Positions 26,567 to 35,845 of a stretch of 64,000 nucleotides of DNA are shown here, in pieces; positions within the stretch are counted from its first letter, which is position 1, and each line of letters begins with the position of its first letter. This DNA is from Gemmobacter serpentinus (lineage in GTDB: Bacteria > Pseudomonadota > Alphaproteobacteria > Rhodobacterales > Rhodobacteraceae): assembly GCF_008973825.1 (NCBI RefSeq), contig NZ_WCHR01000016.1:1-64000 (forward strand), written 5' to 3'. Both the position numbers and the translations under genes were made by a program. Below the pieces are notes generated by a model. It was given only the letters and a program-made list of their open reading frames with translations. It was not told the origin of the DNA and ran no database searches.

Positions 26567-27646
26567 TCAAGCACGCTCACGCAGCAATGAGGCGCTTTTC
26601 ACGATGGCATGAACCCGTTGCCCCGGCACTAGGTCCAGCGCCGCCGCGGAACGGCGGGTCAGGCTGGCCAGCAGCACCGCCCCGCCCGCGCGCAGTCGCA
26701 CCATCATCATCGCCGCGCCGTCGGGGTGCAGATCGATCACCTCGGCCTCCAACACGTTCAGGGCCGAGATCCCCTCGGGCCGGGTCCGCGCCAGCATCAC
26801 GTCGCGGGCGGGAATGCGCAGCCGCAAGACCGCGCCGGGATCGGCCCGCAGATCGGGCAACCAAAGCGCACCCGCCAAGGTTTCGAGCCGCGCCATCCCG
26901 TCATCCTCTCGCCCGATCATGCGCGCGTCCAGAATGGCACCCGCCTCATCGGCGGCAAAACCTGCCGCCGGATCGGTCAGCACCTGTTCGGCGGGTCCGG
27001 TCGCCCGCACCAGCCCGTCCTCCAGCACGACCACATTATCGGCCAGCCTTGCCACCTCGGACATGGAATGGCTGACATAGAGAATGGTCAGGCCCAACTC
27101 ATCGCGCAGCTGTTCCAGACAGGGCAGGATCTCGGCCTTGCGGGCCGTATCAAGGGCGGCCAGCGGCTCATCCATCAGCAACAGGCGCGGATTGCCAAGA
27201 ATGGCGCGCCCGATCGCCACGCGCTGTTTCTCGCCGCCCGAAAGGCTGCCGGGGCGGCGCGACAGCAGCGGACCGATCCCCAGGATCTCGATGATCTCTG
27301 TCTCATCCATGACTTGCGCCATGGCGTGTTTGCGGGTGAACCACCTGCCATAGCGCAGGTTCTGATGCACCGTCAGATGCGGGAAAAGGCGCGCATCCTG
27401 AAACACATAGCCGAGGCGGCGCTGATGCGGCGGCAGGTTGATTCCCAAGGCACTGTCCAGCAGCACCGTGTCATCTGCAACAATCCGGCCTTCATCGGGT
27501 CGCAGCAGCCCCGCCACTGCCTGCACCACCGTGGTCTTGCCGCAGCCGGAACGGCCGAACAGCACGGTGATGCCGCGCGGAGCCGCAAAGGCGACATCCA
27601 GCACCAGCGCCGGAAAGGTGTGTCGCATCTGAAAGGTCAGCGTCAT
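26567..27646 (-). CDS. modC: Molybdate ABC transporter ATP-binding protein ModC
   Basis: A 359-aa ABC ATPase for molybdate import. Walker A GRSGCGKTTVV is near residue 35, signature LSGGEKQRVAIGRAIL, Walker B LLLMDEPLAALD and H-loop VSHSM. The C-terminal ~75 residues form a TOBE/Mop-like oxyanion-binding domain (AEVIDLHPDGAAMMMVRLRAG). The start is set by the 4-base overlap with modB. Reading upstream of it would only translate modB in another frame. Confidence 0.94.
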   Translation of the reverse strand: MTLTFQMRHTFPALVLDVAFAAPRGITVLFGRSGCGKTTVVQAVAGLLRPDEGRIVADDTVLLDSALGINLPPHQRRLGYVFQDARLFPHLTVHQNLRYGRWFTRKHAMAQVMDETEIIEILGIGPLLSRRPGSLSGGEKQRVAIGRAILGNPRLLLMDEPLAALDTARKAEILPCLEQLRDELGLTILYVSHSMSEVARLADNVVVLEDGLVRATGPAEQVLTDPAAGFAADEAGAILDARMIGREDDGMARLETLAGALWLPDLRADPGAVLRLRIPARDVMLARTRPEGISALNVLEAEVIDLHPDGAAMMMVRLRAGGAVLLASLTRRSAAALDLVPGQRVHAIVKSASLLRERA

Positions 27647-28341
27647 GATCCTGCAATCCTGCGGGCCACGGCGCGGCTGATCGCCTCTGAGAGCAAAAGC
27701 GCCGCCATGGCGATCACGATGGACACCAGCACAAGGCGCGCCGCAATCGGCTCGCCCCCCGGGATCTGTAGCGCGGCATAGATCGCCGAGGGCAGGGTCT
27801 GGGTCTGGCCGGGAATGTTGGACACGAAGGTAATCGTCGCGCCAAACTCTCCCATCGCCTTGGCAAAGGCGAGGATCATCCCGGCCACGATCCCCGGCAG
27901 GATCAAGGGCAGGGTCACGGTTGCAAAGACCCATGGGCGCGCCGCCCCCAGCGTGCCCGCAGCCTGTTCCAGCTTTGGGTCAACCGCCTCGATGGCGAGG
28001 CGGATCGCCCGCACCATCAGCGGAAAGGCCATGACCGCCGCCGCCAGTGCCGCCCCGGTCCAGCGAAACGCAAAGACCGGCCCGAACCACGGATCGAGCA
28101 GTGCCCCGATCCAGCCTTTGCGCCCAAAGGTCAGAAGCAACAGATAGCCCGTCACCACCGGCGGCAGAATCAACGGCAGATGCACCAGACCGTTCAGCAG
28201 CGCATGGCCGCGAAAACGCCAGCGCGCAAGCGCATAGGCCACGAACAGACCAAGCGGCAGACTGGCGATCACCGCCCAGAATGACACGCGCAGCGATAGC
28301 ATCACTGCCTGCCATTCGGCCGGAGAAAGCCAGTCCGTCAT
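27643..28341 (-). CDS. modB: Molybdate ABC transporter permease ModB
   Basis: A 232-aa inner-membrane permease with five to six helices and the EAA-type loop (EAVDPKLEQAAGTLGAARPWVFATVTLPL near residues 137-165) that contacts ModC. It lies 36 bases after modA and overlaps modC, as in the usual modABC operon. Confidence 0.95.
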   Translation of the reverse strand: MTDWLSPAEWQAVMLSLRVSFWAVIASLPLGLFVAYALARWRFRGHALLNGLVHLPLILPPVVTGYLLLLTFGRKGWIGALLDPWFGPVFAFRWTGAALAAAVMAFPLMVRAIRLAIEAVDPKLEQAAGTLGAARPWVFATVTLPLILPGIVAGMILAFAKAMGEFGATITFVSNIPGQTQTLPSAIYAALQIPGGEPIAARLVLVSIVIAMAALLLSEAISRAVARRIAGS

Positions 28342-28377
28342 CCTGATCGCGTTCCTGTCAAATCGCCGGGTTTCGGC

Positions 28378-29142
28378 TTATTTGTCCGACAGGATCACGA
28401 AACCCTGTTCGGTGAAAGCGGCCTTCGCTTCATCCGATTGCAGGGCGGCATAGAAATCCTTGTCGGCCTGATCGGCGGCACCGGTCAGCAGGGCGGACGG
28501 ATAGATGATCGCCGGATAGCTGTCAGCCGGGAAGGTGCCGACCACGGTCACTTCATCCTCGGCGGCTGCATCGGTGGCATAGACGATGCCATAGGGTGCC
28601 TCGCCGGTGGCGACCAGCGCAAGCGCCGCGCGCACGTTATCGGCCTGTGCCACCGACGGCTCGACCGCCGACCAGACGCCCAGCTTTTCCAAGGCTGCCT
28701 TGCCGTATTGGCCGGCAGGCACTGAATCGACCAGACCCATGGCCAACTTGCCCTCGCCCAACAGGCCCTTCAGATCGAAATCCGCGCCGATCGTGACCGG
28801 CACCGCATCCTTGCCATGCGCAATCAGCACCAGCGCATTGCCCAGCAAATCCTTGCGGCTGTCATCGGCTATGGCACCGGCTTTCTCGACCTCGTCCATC
28901 CAGTTCACCGCAGCCGAGACGAAGATATCTGCAGGTGCGCCCTCGATGATCTGTTTGGCCAACTGGTTGGAGCCCGCATAGCTGACCAGCACCTCATTGC
29001 CGGTCTTTTCCTTGAAATCGGCCGCAATCCCGTCCAGCGCGGTTTTCAGCGAGGCGGCGGCGAAAACCACGACCTCTTCGGCAGCGACAGGGCTGGCAAG
29101 GCCAAGAACAAGCGCCGTCAGCGCGGGCAGGCGGAAGGACAT
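28378..29142 (-). CDS. modA: Periplasmic molybdate-binding protein ModA
   Basis: A 254-aa type-2 binding protein. The start used (MSFRLPA) has GGAG 6 bases upstream and begins a signal peptide ending near PVAAEE. The mature start VVVFAAASLKTALDGIA, the motif YAGSNQLAKQIIEGAPADIFVSA and VDSVPAGQYGKAALE are classic for ModA and supply the Ser and backbone contacts to the oxyanion. An inverted repeat lies just upstream (29157-29178). Confidence 0.95.
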   Translation of the reverse strand: MSFRLPALTALVLGLASPVAAEEVVVFAAASLKTALDGIAADFKEKTGNEVLVSYAGSNQLAKQIIEGAPADIFVSAAVNWMDEVEKAGAIADDSRKDLLGNALVLIAHGKDAVPVTIGADFDLKGLLGEGKLAMGLVDSVPAGQYGKAALEKLGVWSAVEPSVAQADNVRAALALVATGEAPYGIVYATDAAAEDEVTVVGTFPADSYPAIIYPSALLTGAADQADKDFYAALQSDEAKAAFTEQGFVILSDK

Positions 29143-29156
29143 GGGCGGCTCCATTC

Positions 29157-29178
29157 GATATGTTCGAACAAACATATC
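29157..29178 (-). promoter_or_regulatory. ModE operator candidate before modA
   Basis: GATATGTT-N6-AACATATC is a perfect 8-bp inverted repeat 15 bases before the modA start. ModE-type regulators bind AT-rich dyads of this form (Mo-boxes) when molybdate is plentiful. Its place between modE and modA suggests that modABC can be repressed separately from modE. Confidence 0.7.
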
Positions 29179-29205
29179 CAACGGAAGGTCGGATCAGCGC
29201 AAGCG

Positions 29206-29559
29206 TTATTTCCCGACAGACACATCGCTGCGCAGCAGGGCCTGCAAGGCCGCGACATCCGCGGCCACCGCCTGTTCGGCAGCCGCCAGCAGATGGCGAT
29301 AGCGCGCCAGAACCTGCTGGCCCGTTTCGGTCACCAGCGCGCCGCCACCGCCCTTGCCGCCGCGCGCACCCTGCACCAGCGGCTCGCGAAAGGCTGCGTT
29401 CATCTCTTCCACCAGCGCCCATGCCCGGCGATAACTCATGTCCATCTGCCGGCCCGCCGCGGAAATGGAGCCGGTCTCGGCAATACGCTCCAGCAACTCT
29501 GCCTTGCCGGGGCCAAGCAGCAGATTGTCAAACTGAATGCGCAGTTTCAGACGGGGCAT
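29206..29559 (-). CDS. modE: Molybdenum-dependent regulator ModE, DNA-binding domain only
   Basis: A 117-aa winged helix-turn-helix protein of the ModE/LysR-like type (LLERIAETGSISAAGRQMDMSYRRAWALVEEMN). It has a Gly-rich turn (GARGGKGGGGALVTETGQQVL). It lacks the C-terminal Mop/TOBE domains of E. coli ModE, a short form common in alphaproteobacteria. The start used (MPRLKLRIQF) has GGAG 8 bases upstream; METL four codons earlier is possible. It runs in line with modABC, with the operator in between. Confidence 0.85.
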   Translation of the reverse strand: MPRLKLRIQFDNLLLGPGKAELLERIAETGSISAAGRQMDMSYRRAWALVEEMNAAFREPLVQGARGGKGGGGALVTETGQQVLARYRHLLAAAEQAVAADVAALQALLRSDVSVGK

Positions 29560-29724
29560 GAGGGTCTCCATTGCGGAGAAGCCCGCAAGATCAAGCCCCG
29601 TATCATTCGCGCAGCCCGCCGCCATGGCAAGGGGCCGCCGCCCCATGGCGGCGTGACTTTACGCCGCCCACGGCCCGCCTATGATCCCGGACGCAGTACC
29701 CTCCACAGAATCCAGGAGTAGCCC

Positions 29725-30510
29725 ATGTCCATCCGCGTCACCGTCTGGGGCGAGAATGTTCACGAACAAAAGAACAAGGTCGTGGCCGGGATCTATCCCG
29801 ACACGATGCACGGCACCATCGCCGCCGCGCTGAACCGCGAAAGCGGCATCACTGCCAGCACAGTCACCTTGCAGGATGTTGAACATGGGCTGACACCCGA
29901 ACGTCTGGCCGAGACCGATGTGCTGATCTGGTGGGGCCATGCCGCCCATGGTGATGTCAGCGATGCGGTGGCGGAGCGCGTGGCCGAGGCGGTCTGGTCC
30001 GGCATGGGGATCATCTTTCTGCATTCGGCGCATTTTTCCAAACCGTTCAAACGGTTGATGGGCACGCCCTGCAACCTGTCCTGGCGCGAGGCGGGTGAGC
30101 GCGAGCGGCTTTGGGTCACCGCGCGCCAGCATCCGATCGCGCGCGGCCTGCCCGATCATTTCGAACTGGAACATGAGGAAATGTATGGCGAGCCCTTCGG
30201 CATCCCCGAACCGCTGGAAACCGTGTTCATCTCTTGGTTCGCGGGCGGCGAGGTATTCCGCTCAGGCCTGACGTGGCGGCGCGGCGCGGGTAATGTGTTC
30301 TATTTCCGCCCCGGGCATGAGACCTATCCGACCTATCACGACACCAATGTGCAGCGGGTGATCGCCAATGGCGTCCGCTGGGCCTTCAACCCCGAGGCAC
30401 GGCTGGCCGATCCGACCACCGCCCCGAACCGCCCCGTTGCATCAGCCCTGGAACCCATCGAGGAACGCGGCCCCCGCCTGCACCATGATGGCGAGGAAGG
30501 GTATCGCTGA
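29725..30510 (+). CDS. ThuA-domain protein
   Basis: A 261-aa protein of the ThuA (trehalose-utilisation) family, which has a glutamine-amidotransferase-like fold. Seen motifs are [13 protein letters not shown] at the N terminus, [14 protein letters not shown] near residue 70, [18 protein letters not shown] and [15 protein letters not shown]. The gene overlaps the next oxidoreductase gene by one base (TGATG). In Sinorhizobium ThuA and ThuB oxidise disaccharides, but no thuEFGK transporter is present here, so the substrate is open. Confidence 0.85.
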   Translation: MSIRVTVWGENVHEQKNKVVAGIYPDTMHGTIAAALNRESGITASTVTLQDVEHGLTPERLAETDVLIWWGHAAHGDVSDAVAERVAEAVWSGMGIIFLHSAHFSKPFKRLMGTPCNLSWREAGERERLWVTARQHPIARGLPDHFELEHEEMYGEPFGIPEPLETVFISWFAGGEVFRSGLTWRRGAGNVFYFRPGHETYPTYHDTNVQRVIANGVRWAFNPEARLADPTTAPNRPVASALEPIEERGPRLHHDGEEGYR

Positions 30511-31574
30511 TGGCGCGCCCAGTCCGTTTGCTGGTGATCGGGACCGGCGGCATGGCGCTGAACCATGCCGAGGCCTTTGCCGCCATCCCCGGGGTCACGC
30601 TTGTCGCGGGTGTCGATCCGCGCCCGGAACCACTGGCGGCCTTTTGCCAGACCCATGGCCTGGAACGCGGCTTTGCCACGGTGCAAGCGGCGCTGGATTG
30701 GGGCCAGTTCGATGCCGTGACCAATGTCACCCCCGATGGTGCGCATATGGCGACGACCCTGCCTTGTCTGGCGGCGGGCAAGCATGTGCTGTGCGAAAAG
30801 CCGCTGGCCACCAGCGAATCTGACGCCCGTGCCATGGCACAGGCCGCAGCAGCCGCGGGCGTGGTCAATATGGTGAACCTGACCTATCGCAATGTCCCGG
30901 CGCTGCAACAGGCCGCCGCCATGGTGCAGGCAGGCGAGATCAGTGCGATCCGCCATTTCGAGGCCAGCTATCTGCAAAGCTGGCTGGTGCAGGATGCCTG
31001 GGGCGCGTGGGATCGCGAAAGCCAATGGCTGTGGCGACTGTCCAGCGCGCATGGATCGAAGGGGGTGCTGGGGGATGTGGGCATCCATATCCTTGACTTC
31101 ACCACCTTCATTGCGGGCCTGGATGCGCGCGAAGTGTCCTGCCGTCTGGCCACCTTTGACAAGGCACCGGGCGGGCGGATCGGGGATTATGTGCTGGATG
31201 CCAATGACAGCGCGACCATGCAGATCGCGCTGGAAAACGGCGCGCTTGGCACGGTTGCGGCCACGCGCTTTGCCAGTGGGCACCTGAACGACCTGCGGCT
31301 GCGCCTCTATGGCACGGCGGGCGGGCTTGAGGTGCTGTTTGAGCAGGCGCAAAGCCGCCTGCGGATCTGCCGCGCCCCGCATCTGCGCGACGCTCTCTGG
31401 GAAGATGTGCCCTGCCCCGAGGTGCCGACCGTCTATCAACGCTTCATCGCGGCAATCCGGGGCGAAGGTACCGCGATCCCCGATTTTGCGCGCGGTGCCG
31501 CGCTGCAAGCCTTGCTGGACCGGGCCGAACAATCGGCGGCAAGGTCCGGCCTCAGCCTGCCGGTTTCAGCCTGA
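30510..31574 (+). CDS. Gfo/Idh/MocA-family oxidoreductase (ThuB-like)
   Basis: A 354-aa NAD(P)-dependent sugar or polyol oxidoreductase. The N-terminal Rossmann fold has VIGTGGMALNHAEAF near residue 10. The conserved EKP motif (HVLCEKPLAT) is near residue 95, and the C-terminal alpha/beta domain holds GDVGIHILDF with the catalytic-type His. It is translationally coupled to the ThuA-like gene and overlaps the convergent EptA-like gene by 9 bases at its end. Its chemistry is inferred from the family. Confidence 0.87.
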   Translation: MARPVRLLVIGTGGMALNHAEAFAAIPGVTLVAGVDPRPEPLAAFCQTHGLERGFATVQAALDWGQFDAVTNVTPDGAHMATTLPCLAAGKHVLCEKPLATSESDARAMAQAAAAAGVVNMVNLTYRNVPALQQAAAMVQAGEISAIRHFEASYLQSWLVQDAWGAWDRESQWLWRLSSAHGSKGVLGDVGIHILDFTTFIAGLDAREVSCRLATFDKAPGGRIGDYVLDANDSATMQIALENGALGTVAATRFASGHLNDLRLRLYGTAGGLEVLFEQAQSRLRICRAPHLRDALWEDVPCPEVPTVYQRFIAAIRGEGTAIPDFARGAALQALLDRAEQSAARSGLSLPVSA

Positions 31575-33236
31575 GGCGCGCAGCTCCGCCCGGCAGCCCT
31601 GCGTCAGATCCAGCGCGGGTTGCCGGACGGATGTCTGCACATCCATCAATCCCAGCACGGAATGGAACAGGTAATCCTGGCTGAGACTGTCCATCCCCTT
31701 GCGGGCCAGACAGGCCTGATCCAGCCCCATCACCTGTTTGAAGGGCGGGGAAAGCCACATCACAAACGGCACCTTGCGCTGCGTCTCGGGTGCCATGAAC
31801 ATCGGCGCGGCATGAAGGTAAAGCCCGCCCTCGCCCAGCGACTCGCCATGATCCGACAGATAGATCATCGCCGGGATCACCCGATCCTGCGCGCCCATCA
31901 TGGCAATCGCCGAGGCCAGGATGTGGTCGGTGAAGCGCACCGAATTGTCATAGGCGTTCACGATCTCATCATTGGTGCAGGCCGAGAAATCCGAGACCTG
32001 ACAGGCGGGGGTAAAGGCCTCGAACTCTGGCGGGTAGCGCAGGGAATAGGCCGGGCCGTGGCTGCCGATCATATGCAGCACCAGCACGGTGTCTTCGGTC
32101 ATCTTCTCCATCGTGCGGGCCAGCACCGGCAGCAGCGCCGCATCGGTGCATTCGCCTGATGCGCAGGCCACCGCATCTTCGGTCACCGCAATCCGCCGCG
32201 ATGTTACTCGCGTCGCGATGCGCTGATCGCCGGTATTGTTGTCGACCCATTCGACCTGCAATCCCGCATGATCCAGCACATCCAGCAGGTTCTCCGACCC
32301 CATGAACTTGCGATGCGAATAGTCATCCGCGGGATACGGCGAGAACATGCAGGGCAACGACACCGCGGTCGATGTCCCGCAAGAAGACACATCGGGGAAA
32401 TTCAACACATCCATCTTGCGCAGCTCCGGCGTGGTGTCGCGGGCATAGCCGTTCAGCCCGAAATTCTGCGCCCGCACGGTCTCGCCGACAAAGATCACCA
32501 TCAGCACCGGCTTTTTCGCCGCGGCCAGCGCGGGGCCGGGCTTGGCGTCAGTTCCCAACGCGGCCAGCGGCTGATTGGCACTGACCGTCTGGTCCTTGGC
32601 ATAGCGGATGAGGCTGGACAGGGTCGCGCCGGGCTGGAAGCTGGCCATCATGTCGCGATGCATCCGCACCGCCGAGGCGATCGATTTGAAATCCACCGCC
32701 AGAAAACCCGCCATCAGCGCGGCGCTGAGCATCACACCCAACGGATAGCGCCACAGCCGGTGATGCCATGGCGCAGGGTGCAGACGCGGCCAGAACACGA
32801 GTGCGGCGGGTAGAATGCCGTAAAACAGCAGATGCAGGACGAAGCCGCCGGTAATCAGGTGCTTCGATTCAGCCGTGGTGGTCAGCATCGCGTTGCGGAT
32901 CATTTCCTTGTCGATCAGCACGCCGAAACTGCGCTGATAGAAATCGGCCACCGCCGCCGTCACGATCATCAGCGCCAGCAAAGGGCGATGCAGCAGCGGC
33001 AAGGTGATCAGCGACAGGACCAGCAGCATCAGCGCGACGGCCGCGCCGCCGAACAGCACCTGATCCATTGGCGACCCTGCAAAGGCATTGCCAACCCGGC
33101 CCCAGAAGCTGCCATTCATCAGCACGAGCAGCCAGGCCGCAACGATCAGATTCAACGCCAGCGGCGTCAGCTCCGGGCGAAACGAGGCTGCCCCGTCCGC
33201 GTCATCGCGCCGGGGAAACAGAAAGGCAGGCCGCAT
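31566..33236 (-). CDS. eptA: Phosphoethanolamine transferase, EptA-like
   Basis: A 556-aa inner-membrane enzyme that would transfer phosphoethanolamine from phosphatidylethanolamine to lipid A or another glycan in the periplasm. Four to five membrane helices fill about residues 15-190. The alkaline-phosphatase-type catalytic domain follows, with VGETVRAQNFGLNGY, the nucleophile Thr in SCGTSTAVSLPC and the metal motif YLSDHGESLGE. Two adjacent ATGs (33239, 33236) are possible; the second has better spacing to GGAG. That GGAG is inside a perfect palindrome (33243-33262). Which acceptor is used cannot be told. Confidence 0.88.
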   Translation of the reverse strand: MRPAFLFPRRDDADGAASFRPELTPLALNLIVAAWLLVLMNGSFWGRVGNAFAGSPMDQVLFGGAAVALMLLVLSLITLPLLHRPLLALMIVTAAVADFYQRSFGVLIDKEMIRNAMLTTTAESKHLITGGFVLHLLFYGILPAALVFWPRLHPAPWHHRLWRYPLGVMLSAALMAGFLAVDFKSIASAVRMHRDMMASFQPGATLSSLIRYAKDQTVSANQPLAALGTDAKPGPALAAAKKPVLMVIFVGETVRAQNFGLNGYARDTTPELRKMDVLNFPDVSSCGTSTAVSLPCMFSPYPADDYSHRKFMGSENLLDVLDHAGLQVEWVDNNTGDQRIATRVTSRRIAVTEDAVACASGECTDAALLPVLARTMEKMTEDTVLVLHMIGSHGPAYSLRYPPEFEAFTPACQVSDFSACTNDEIVNAYDNSVRFTDHILASAIAMMGAQDRVIPAMIYLSDHGESLGEGGLYLHAAPMFMAPETQRKVPFVMWLSPPFKQVMGLDQACLARKGMDSLSQDYLFHSVLGLMDVQTSVRQPALDLTQGCRAELRASG

Positions 33237-33242
33237 CATAGT

Positions 33243-33262
33243 CTCCGCATGATCATGCGGAG
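33243..33262. promoter_or_regulatory. Perfect 20-bp palindrome over the eptA ribosome-binding site
   Basis: CTCCGCATGATCATGCGGAG equals its own reverse complement. The minus-strand GGAG closest to the gene is the eptA Shine-Dalgarno, so as RNA an 8-bp hairpin with a GATC loop would hide the ribosome-binding site. As DNA it could be an operator for a dimeric regulator. Confidence 0.6.
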
Positions 33263-33308
33263 GGTCTTGCGGCCTCAACCTTGCGCCAACCTTACGAAAC
33301 CTGACGGA

Positions 33309-33740
33309 TCAGCGCAGGCCCAGTTCGGCCAGGGCGCGGGCCATCTCTTCCGGCAGCGCGTCTTCCTGCGCGCGGCCCTGCGGCAGATCGCGCGGACTGT
33401 CATCGGGTGCCAGATAGCGCCAGCCCTGGAAGGGGCGGCGTGGTGCTGCCTCGGTGCGGATCACATCCGGGTCCAGCAACAGCGCGCAACGCTCGATCCC
33501 GTCGCCCTCATCCACGCCTTGCAGGCCAAGGATGCGTTGGCGGGCAAGGATCTGTCCCTTGATGACCCAGTAGACCGAGCCCCCGGCCAAGACCTCGGCC
33601 TCGCGCTTGGGCCACATGCGGGTGACATGCACCGACCGGCCCTTGGGCCAGCGGTAACGCTGGCTTTCCTGCCAGATCTCCAGATCCTCGACGGATTCGG
33701 ATCCAACGCTCAGCTTGAGCAGATTGATGAAGGCGGCCAC
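33309..33740 (-). CDS. DUF1489 family protein
   Basis: A 143-aa protein of the alphaproteobacterial DUF1489 family, function unknown. Conserved parts are LLKLSVGSESVEDLEIWQ near the start, HVTRMWPKREAEVLAGGSVYWVIKG and the following ARQRILGL. The start chosen is a GTG with GGAG 6 bases upstream. It matches where family members begin, whereas the earlier ATG adds 11 residues without support. It follows rlmN on the same strand. The Arg-rich segments hint at nucleic-acid contact, but this is a guess. Confidence 0.78.
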   Translation of the reverse strand: MAAFINLLKLSVGSESVEDLEIWQESQRYRWPKGRSVHVTRMWPKREAEVLAGGSVYWVIKGQILARQRILGLQGVDEGDGIERCALLLDPDVIRTEAAPRRPFQGWRYLAPDDSPRDLPQGRAQEDALPEEMARALAELGLR

Positions 33741-33832
33741 GTCTTTCTCCGCAAACGATCCGGGCTCCGCCAAAGGTCGGGGCGCTGCAAACGGTCAGTG
33801 GCTGGCGATGCCACCCCAACCGGATCTCAGGT

Positions 33833-35044
33833 TTACAGGCCCGCTTCGGCGGCGATCTCGGCCCGGCTCTTGCGCTGGCGCTCGGTCGCGGATTTCAGCT
33901 GGCCACAGGCGGCCATGATATCCTCGCCGCGCGGGGTGCGGATCGGGCTGGCATAACCCGCCTTGTAGACGATATCGGCAAAGGCCTCGATCCGATCCCA
34001 ATCCGACCGTTGATAGGGCGCGCCCGGCCATTCGTTGAACGGGATCAGGTTGATCTTGGCCGGAATGCCCTGAATGAGCTTCACCAGACGCTTGGCATCG
34101 GCATCGCTGTCATTCACATCCTTCAGCATCACATATTCAAAGGTGATGCGCTCGCTGTTGGACAGGCGCGGGTAATCGCGCAGCGTATCCAGCAAGGTCT
34201 TGATGTTCCATTTCTTGTTCACCGGCACCAGACGGTCGCGCACCTCATCGGTGGTGGCGTGGAAGCTGATCGCCAGCAGACAGCCGATTTCTTCGGCAGT
34301 CTTCGCGATCTCCGGCACCACGCCCGAGGTGGACAGCGTGATCCGACGGCGCGAGAGGCTGATCCCCTCATTGTCCATCACCACCTTCATGGCGTCACGG
34401 ACATTGTCGAAATTATACAGCGGCTCGCCCATGCCCATCAGCACCACATTGCTGACAAGGCGGGTCTCGTCCTTCGGCGCGCCCGGCACCGGCCATTCGC
34501 CCAGATCGTCACGCGCCAGCATGACCTGACCGACGATTTCCGCCGCCGTCAGGTTCCGCACCAGCTTTTGCGTGCCGGTATGGCAGAAGGAACAGGTCAG
34601 CGTGCAGCCCACCTGAGAACTGATGCAGAGCGTGCCCCGGGTTTCTTCCGGGATATAGACCGCCTCGACCTCATGCCCACCGGCGATGCGCAGCAGATAT
34701 TTGCGCGTGCCATCGGCGCTGATCTGGCGCGTCACGATCTCGGGCACCGTCACCTCGAAATGCTCGGCCAGCAGGGCGCGGTAATCTTTCGCAAGATTGG
34801 TCATCTGCGCGAAATCGCGCACGCCCCAATGGTAGATCCATTGCCAGATCTGGCCGACCCGCATCTTGGCCTGCTTTTCCGTCGTGCCCGCCGCAATCAG
34901 CGCATCACGAAGCTGGTCCCGCGTCAGGCCCACCAGATTGCGCTTGCCACCCTCGGGCAGCTTGCGCGGGATGGTCAGCACATCCTGCGTGATCGGTGCG
35001 GAAAGATTGCCTTGGGCCTGCGGTATCAGGGTCGGAACGTTCAT
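33833..35044 (-). CDS. rlmN: Dual-specificity RNA methyltransferase RlmN
   Basis: A 403-aa radical-SAM enzyme that methylates C2 of A2503 in 23S rRNA and A37 in some tRNAs. The iron-sulfur cluster motif CxxxCxxC is C147-C151-C154 ([12 protein letters not shown]). The resolving Cys is near the C terminus (MAACGQL). The N-terminal accessory domain carries [19 protein letters not shown]. The start used (MNVPTLIPQ) has AAGGGAA upstream. The gene runs between ialB and the DUF1489 gene on the same strand. Confidence 0.95.
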   Translation of the reverse strand: MNVPTLIPQAQGNLSAPITQDVLTIPRKLPEGGKRNLVGLTRDQLRDALIAAGTTEKQAKMRVGQIWQWIYHWGVRDFAQMTNLAKDYRALLAEHFEVTVPEIVTRQISADGTRKYLLRIAGGHEVEAVYIPEETRGTLCISSQVGCTLTCSFCHTGTQKLVRNLTAAEIVGQVMLARDDLGEWPVPGAPKDETRLVSNVVLMGMGEPLYNFDNVRDAMKVVMDNEGISLSRRRITLSTSGVVPEIAKTAEEIGCLLAISFHATTDEVRDRLVPVNKKWNIKTLLDTLRDYPRLSNSERITFEYVMLKDVNDSDADAKRLVKLIQGIPAKINLIPFNEWPGAPYQRSDWDRIEAFADIVYKAGYASPIRTPRGEDIMAACGQLKSATERQRKSRAEIAAEAGL

Positions 35045-35140
35045 GACGGATTCCCTTGGTGAAGGGGCTTCATACAGGAAAATGCCGCGCTTGCCAAATG
35101 GCCCGCGCGGCATCGGATGGGTCAGGGTCTGGCCCGGCGC

Positions 35141-35677
35141 TTACTGGCAGCGCTTGGCCGCATCGTCGATGGCAGCCGTAACGCCGCGCAACGAGATGGT
35201 GTCCTTGGTCTGGGTGCCCCGGCCGGACACGCCGGTCACGATGGCGGTGGAGCCTTTTTTCAGGGCTGCCACGATCTGTGCATCCTGATCGCCACCGCTG
35301 GTCCAGGCAAATTCACCTTCGGTGAACAGATCATGCGCGGTGCCGTCGATATTCACGTTGACCGTGCTGCCATTGCGGAAGGGGTAGCCGCCGGTATAGC
35401 TGACCTCACCCCGTCCGCCGCCGGACCGGAAGGTCACGAACAGCAAGATATCGCTACGGGACGCCGAAACCGGCTTGCCATCGCGCGTGGCCTCCGAGGT
35501 TTTCTGCTTGGTCACGGCCCAGCATTCTTTCGGTGTGCCCGTCGGCGGATCGGTGAAGACCGACCAATCCGACATCACCGCGACCTGATTGGTCGAATCC
35601 TGCGCGATTGCGCCAGTTGTTGCGGCGATCACCGCCAGCGCGGCCCCCCCAAGGGTGCGAGCGATCAAGGAGTTCAT
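35141..35677 (-). CDS. Invasion-associated locus B (IalB) family protein
   Basis: A 178-aa exported protein of the IalB family. A signal peptide (about 1-25, ending GAIAQ) is followed by the family pattern WSVFTDPPTGTPKECWAVTKQ and KKGSTAIVTGVSGRGTQTKDTISLRGVTAAIDDAAKRC. Two Cys (in KECW and KRCQ) probably form a disulfide. IalB is named from Bartonella invasion, but homologues are common in free-living alphaproteobacteria, so no virulence role is implied. Confidence 0.85.
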   Translation of the reverse strand: MNSLIARTLGGAALAVIAATTGAIAQDSTNQVAVMSDWSVFTDPPTGTPKECWAVTKQKTSEATRDGKPVSASRSDILLFVTFRSGGGRGEVSYTGGYPFRNGSTVNVNIDGTAHDLFTEGEFAWTSGGDQDAQIVAALKKGSTAIVTGVSGRGTQTKDTISLRGVTAAIDDAAKRCQ

Positions 35678-35845
35678 GCCTCAGCCTCCAGCCGAAAGTG
35701 CCTCTGCCTGCCCGCCGCGCTGCCGATTGGCTCGGCTTTCCGGTGGCGGGACGAAATTCAACCCGATATCCCTTCATATCAGGAAAATGGCAAGCCGCGA
35801 AAGGCCGATAGGCAGGGAATCGCGCAACTGTTATGGGAGGGTGAG

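Noticed and set aside
35117-35845. A 243-codon upstream extension of the asparaginase frame
   Set aside because: It is antisense to the ialB gene and unlike the asparaginase family; GGGAGGGTGAG precedes the ATG at 35846.
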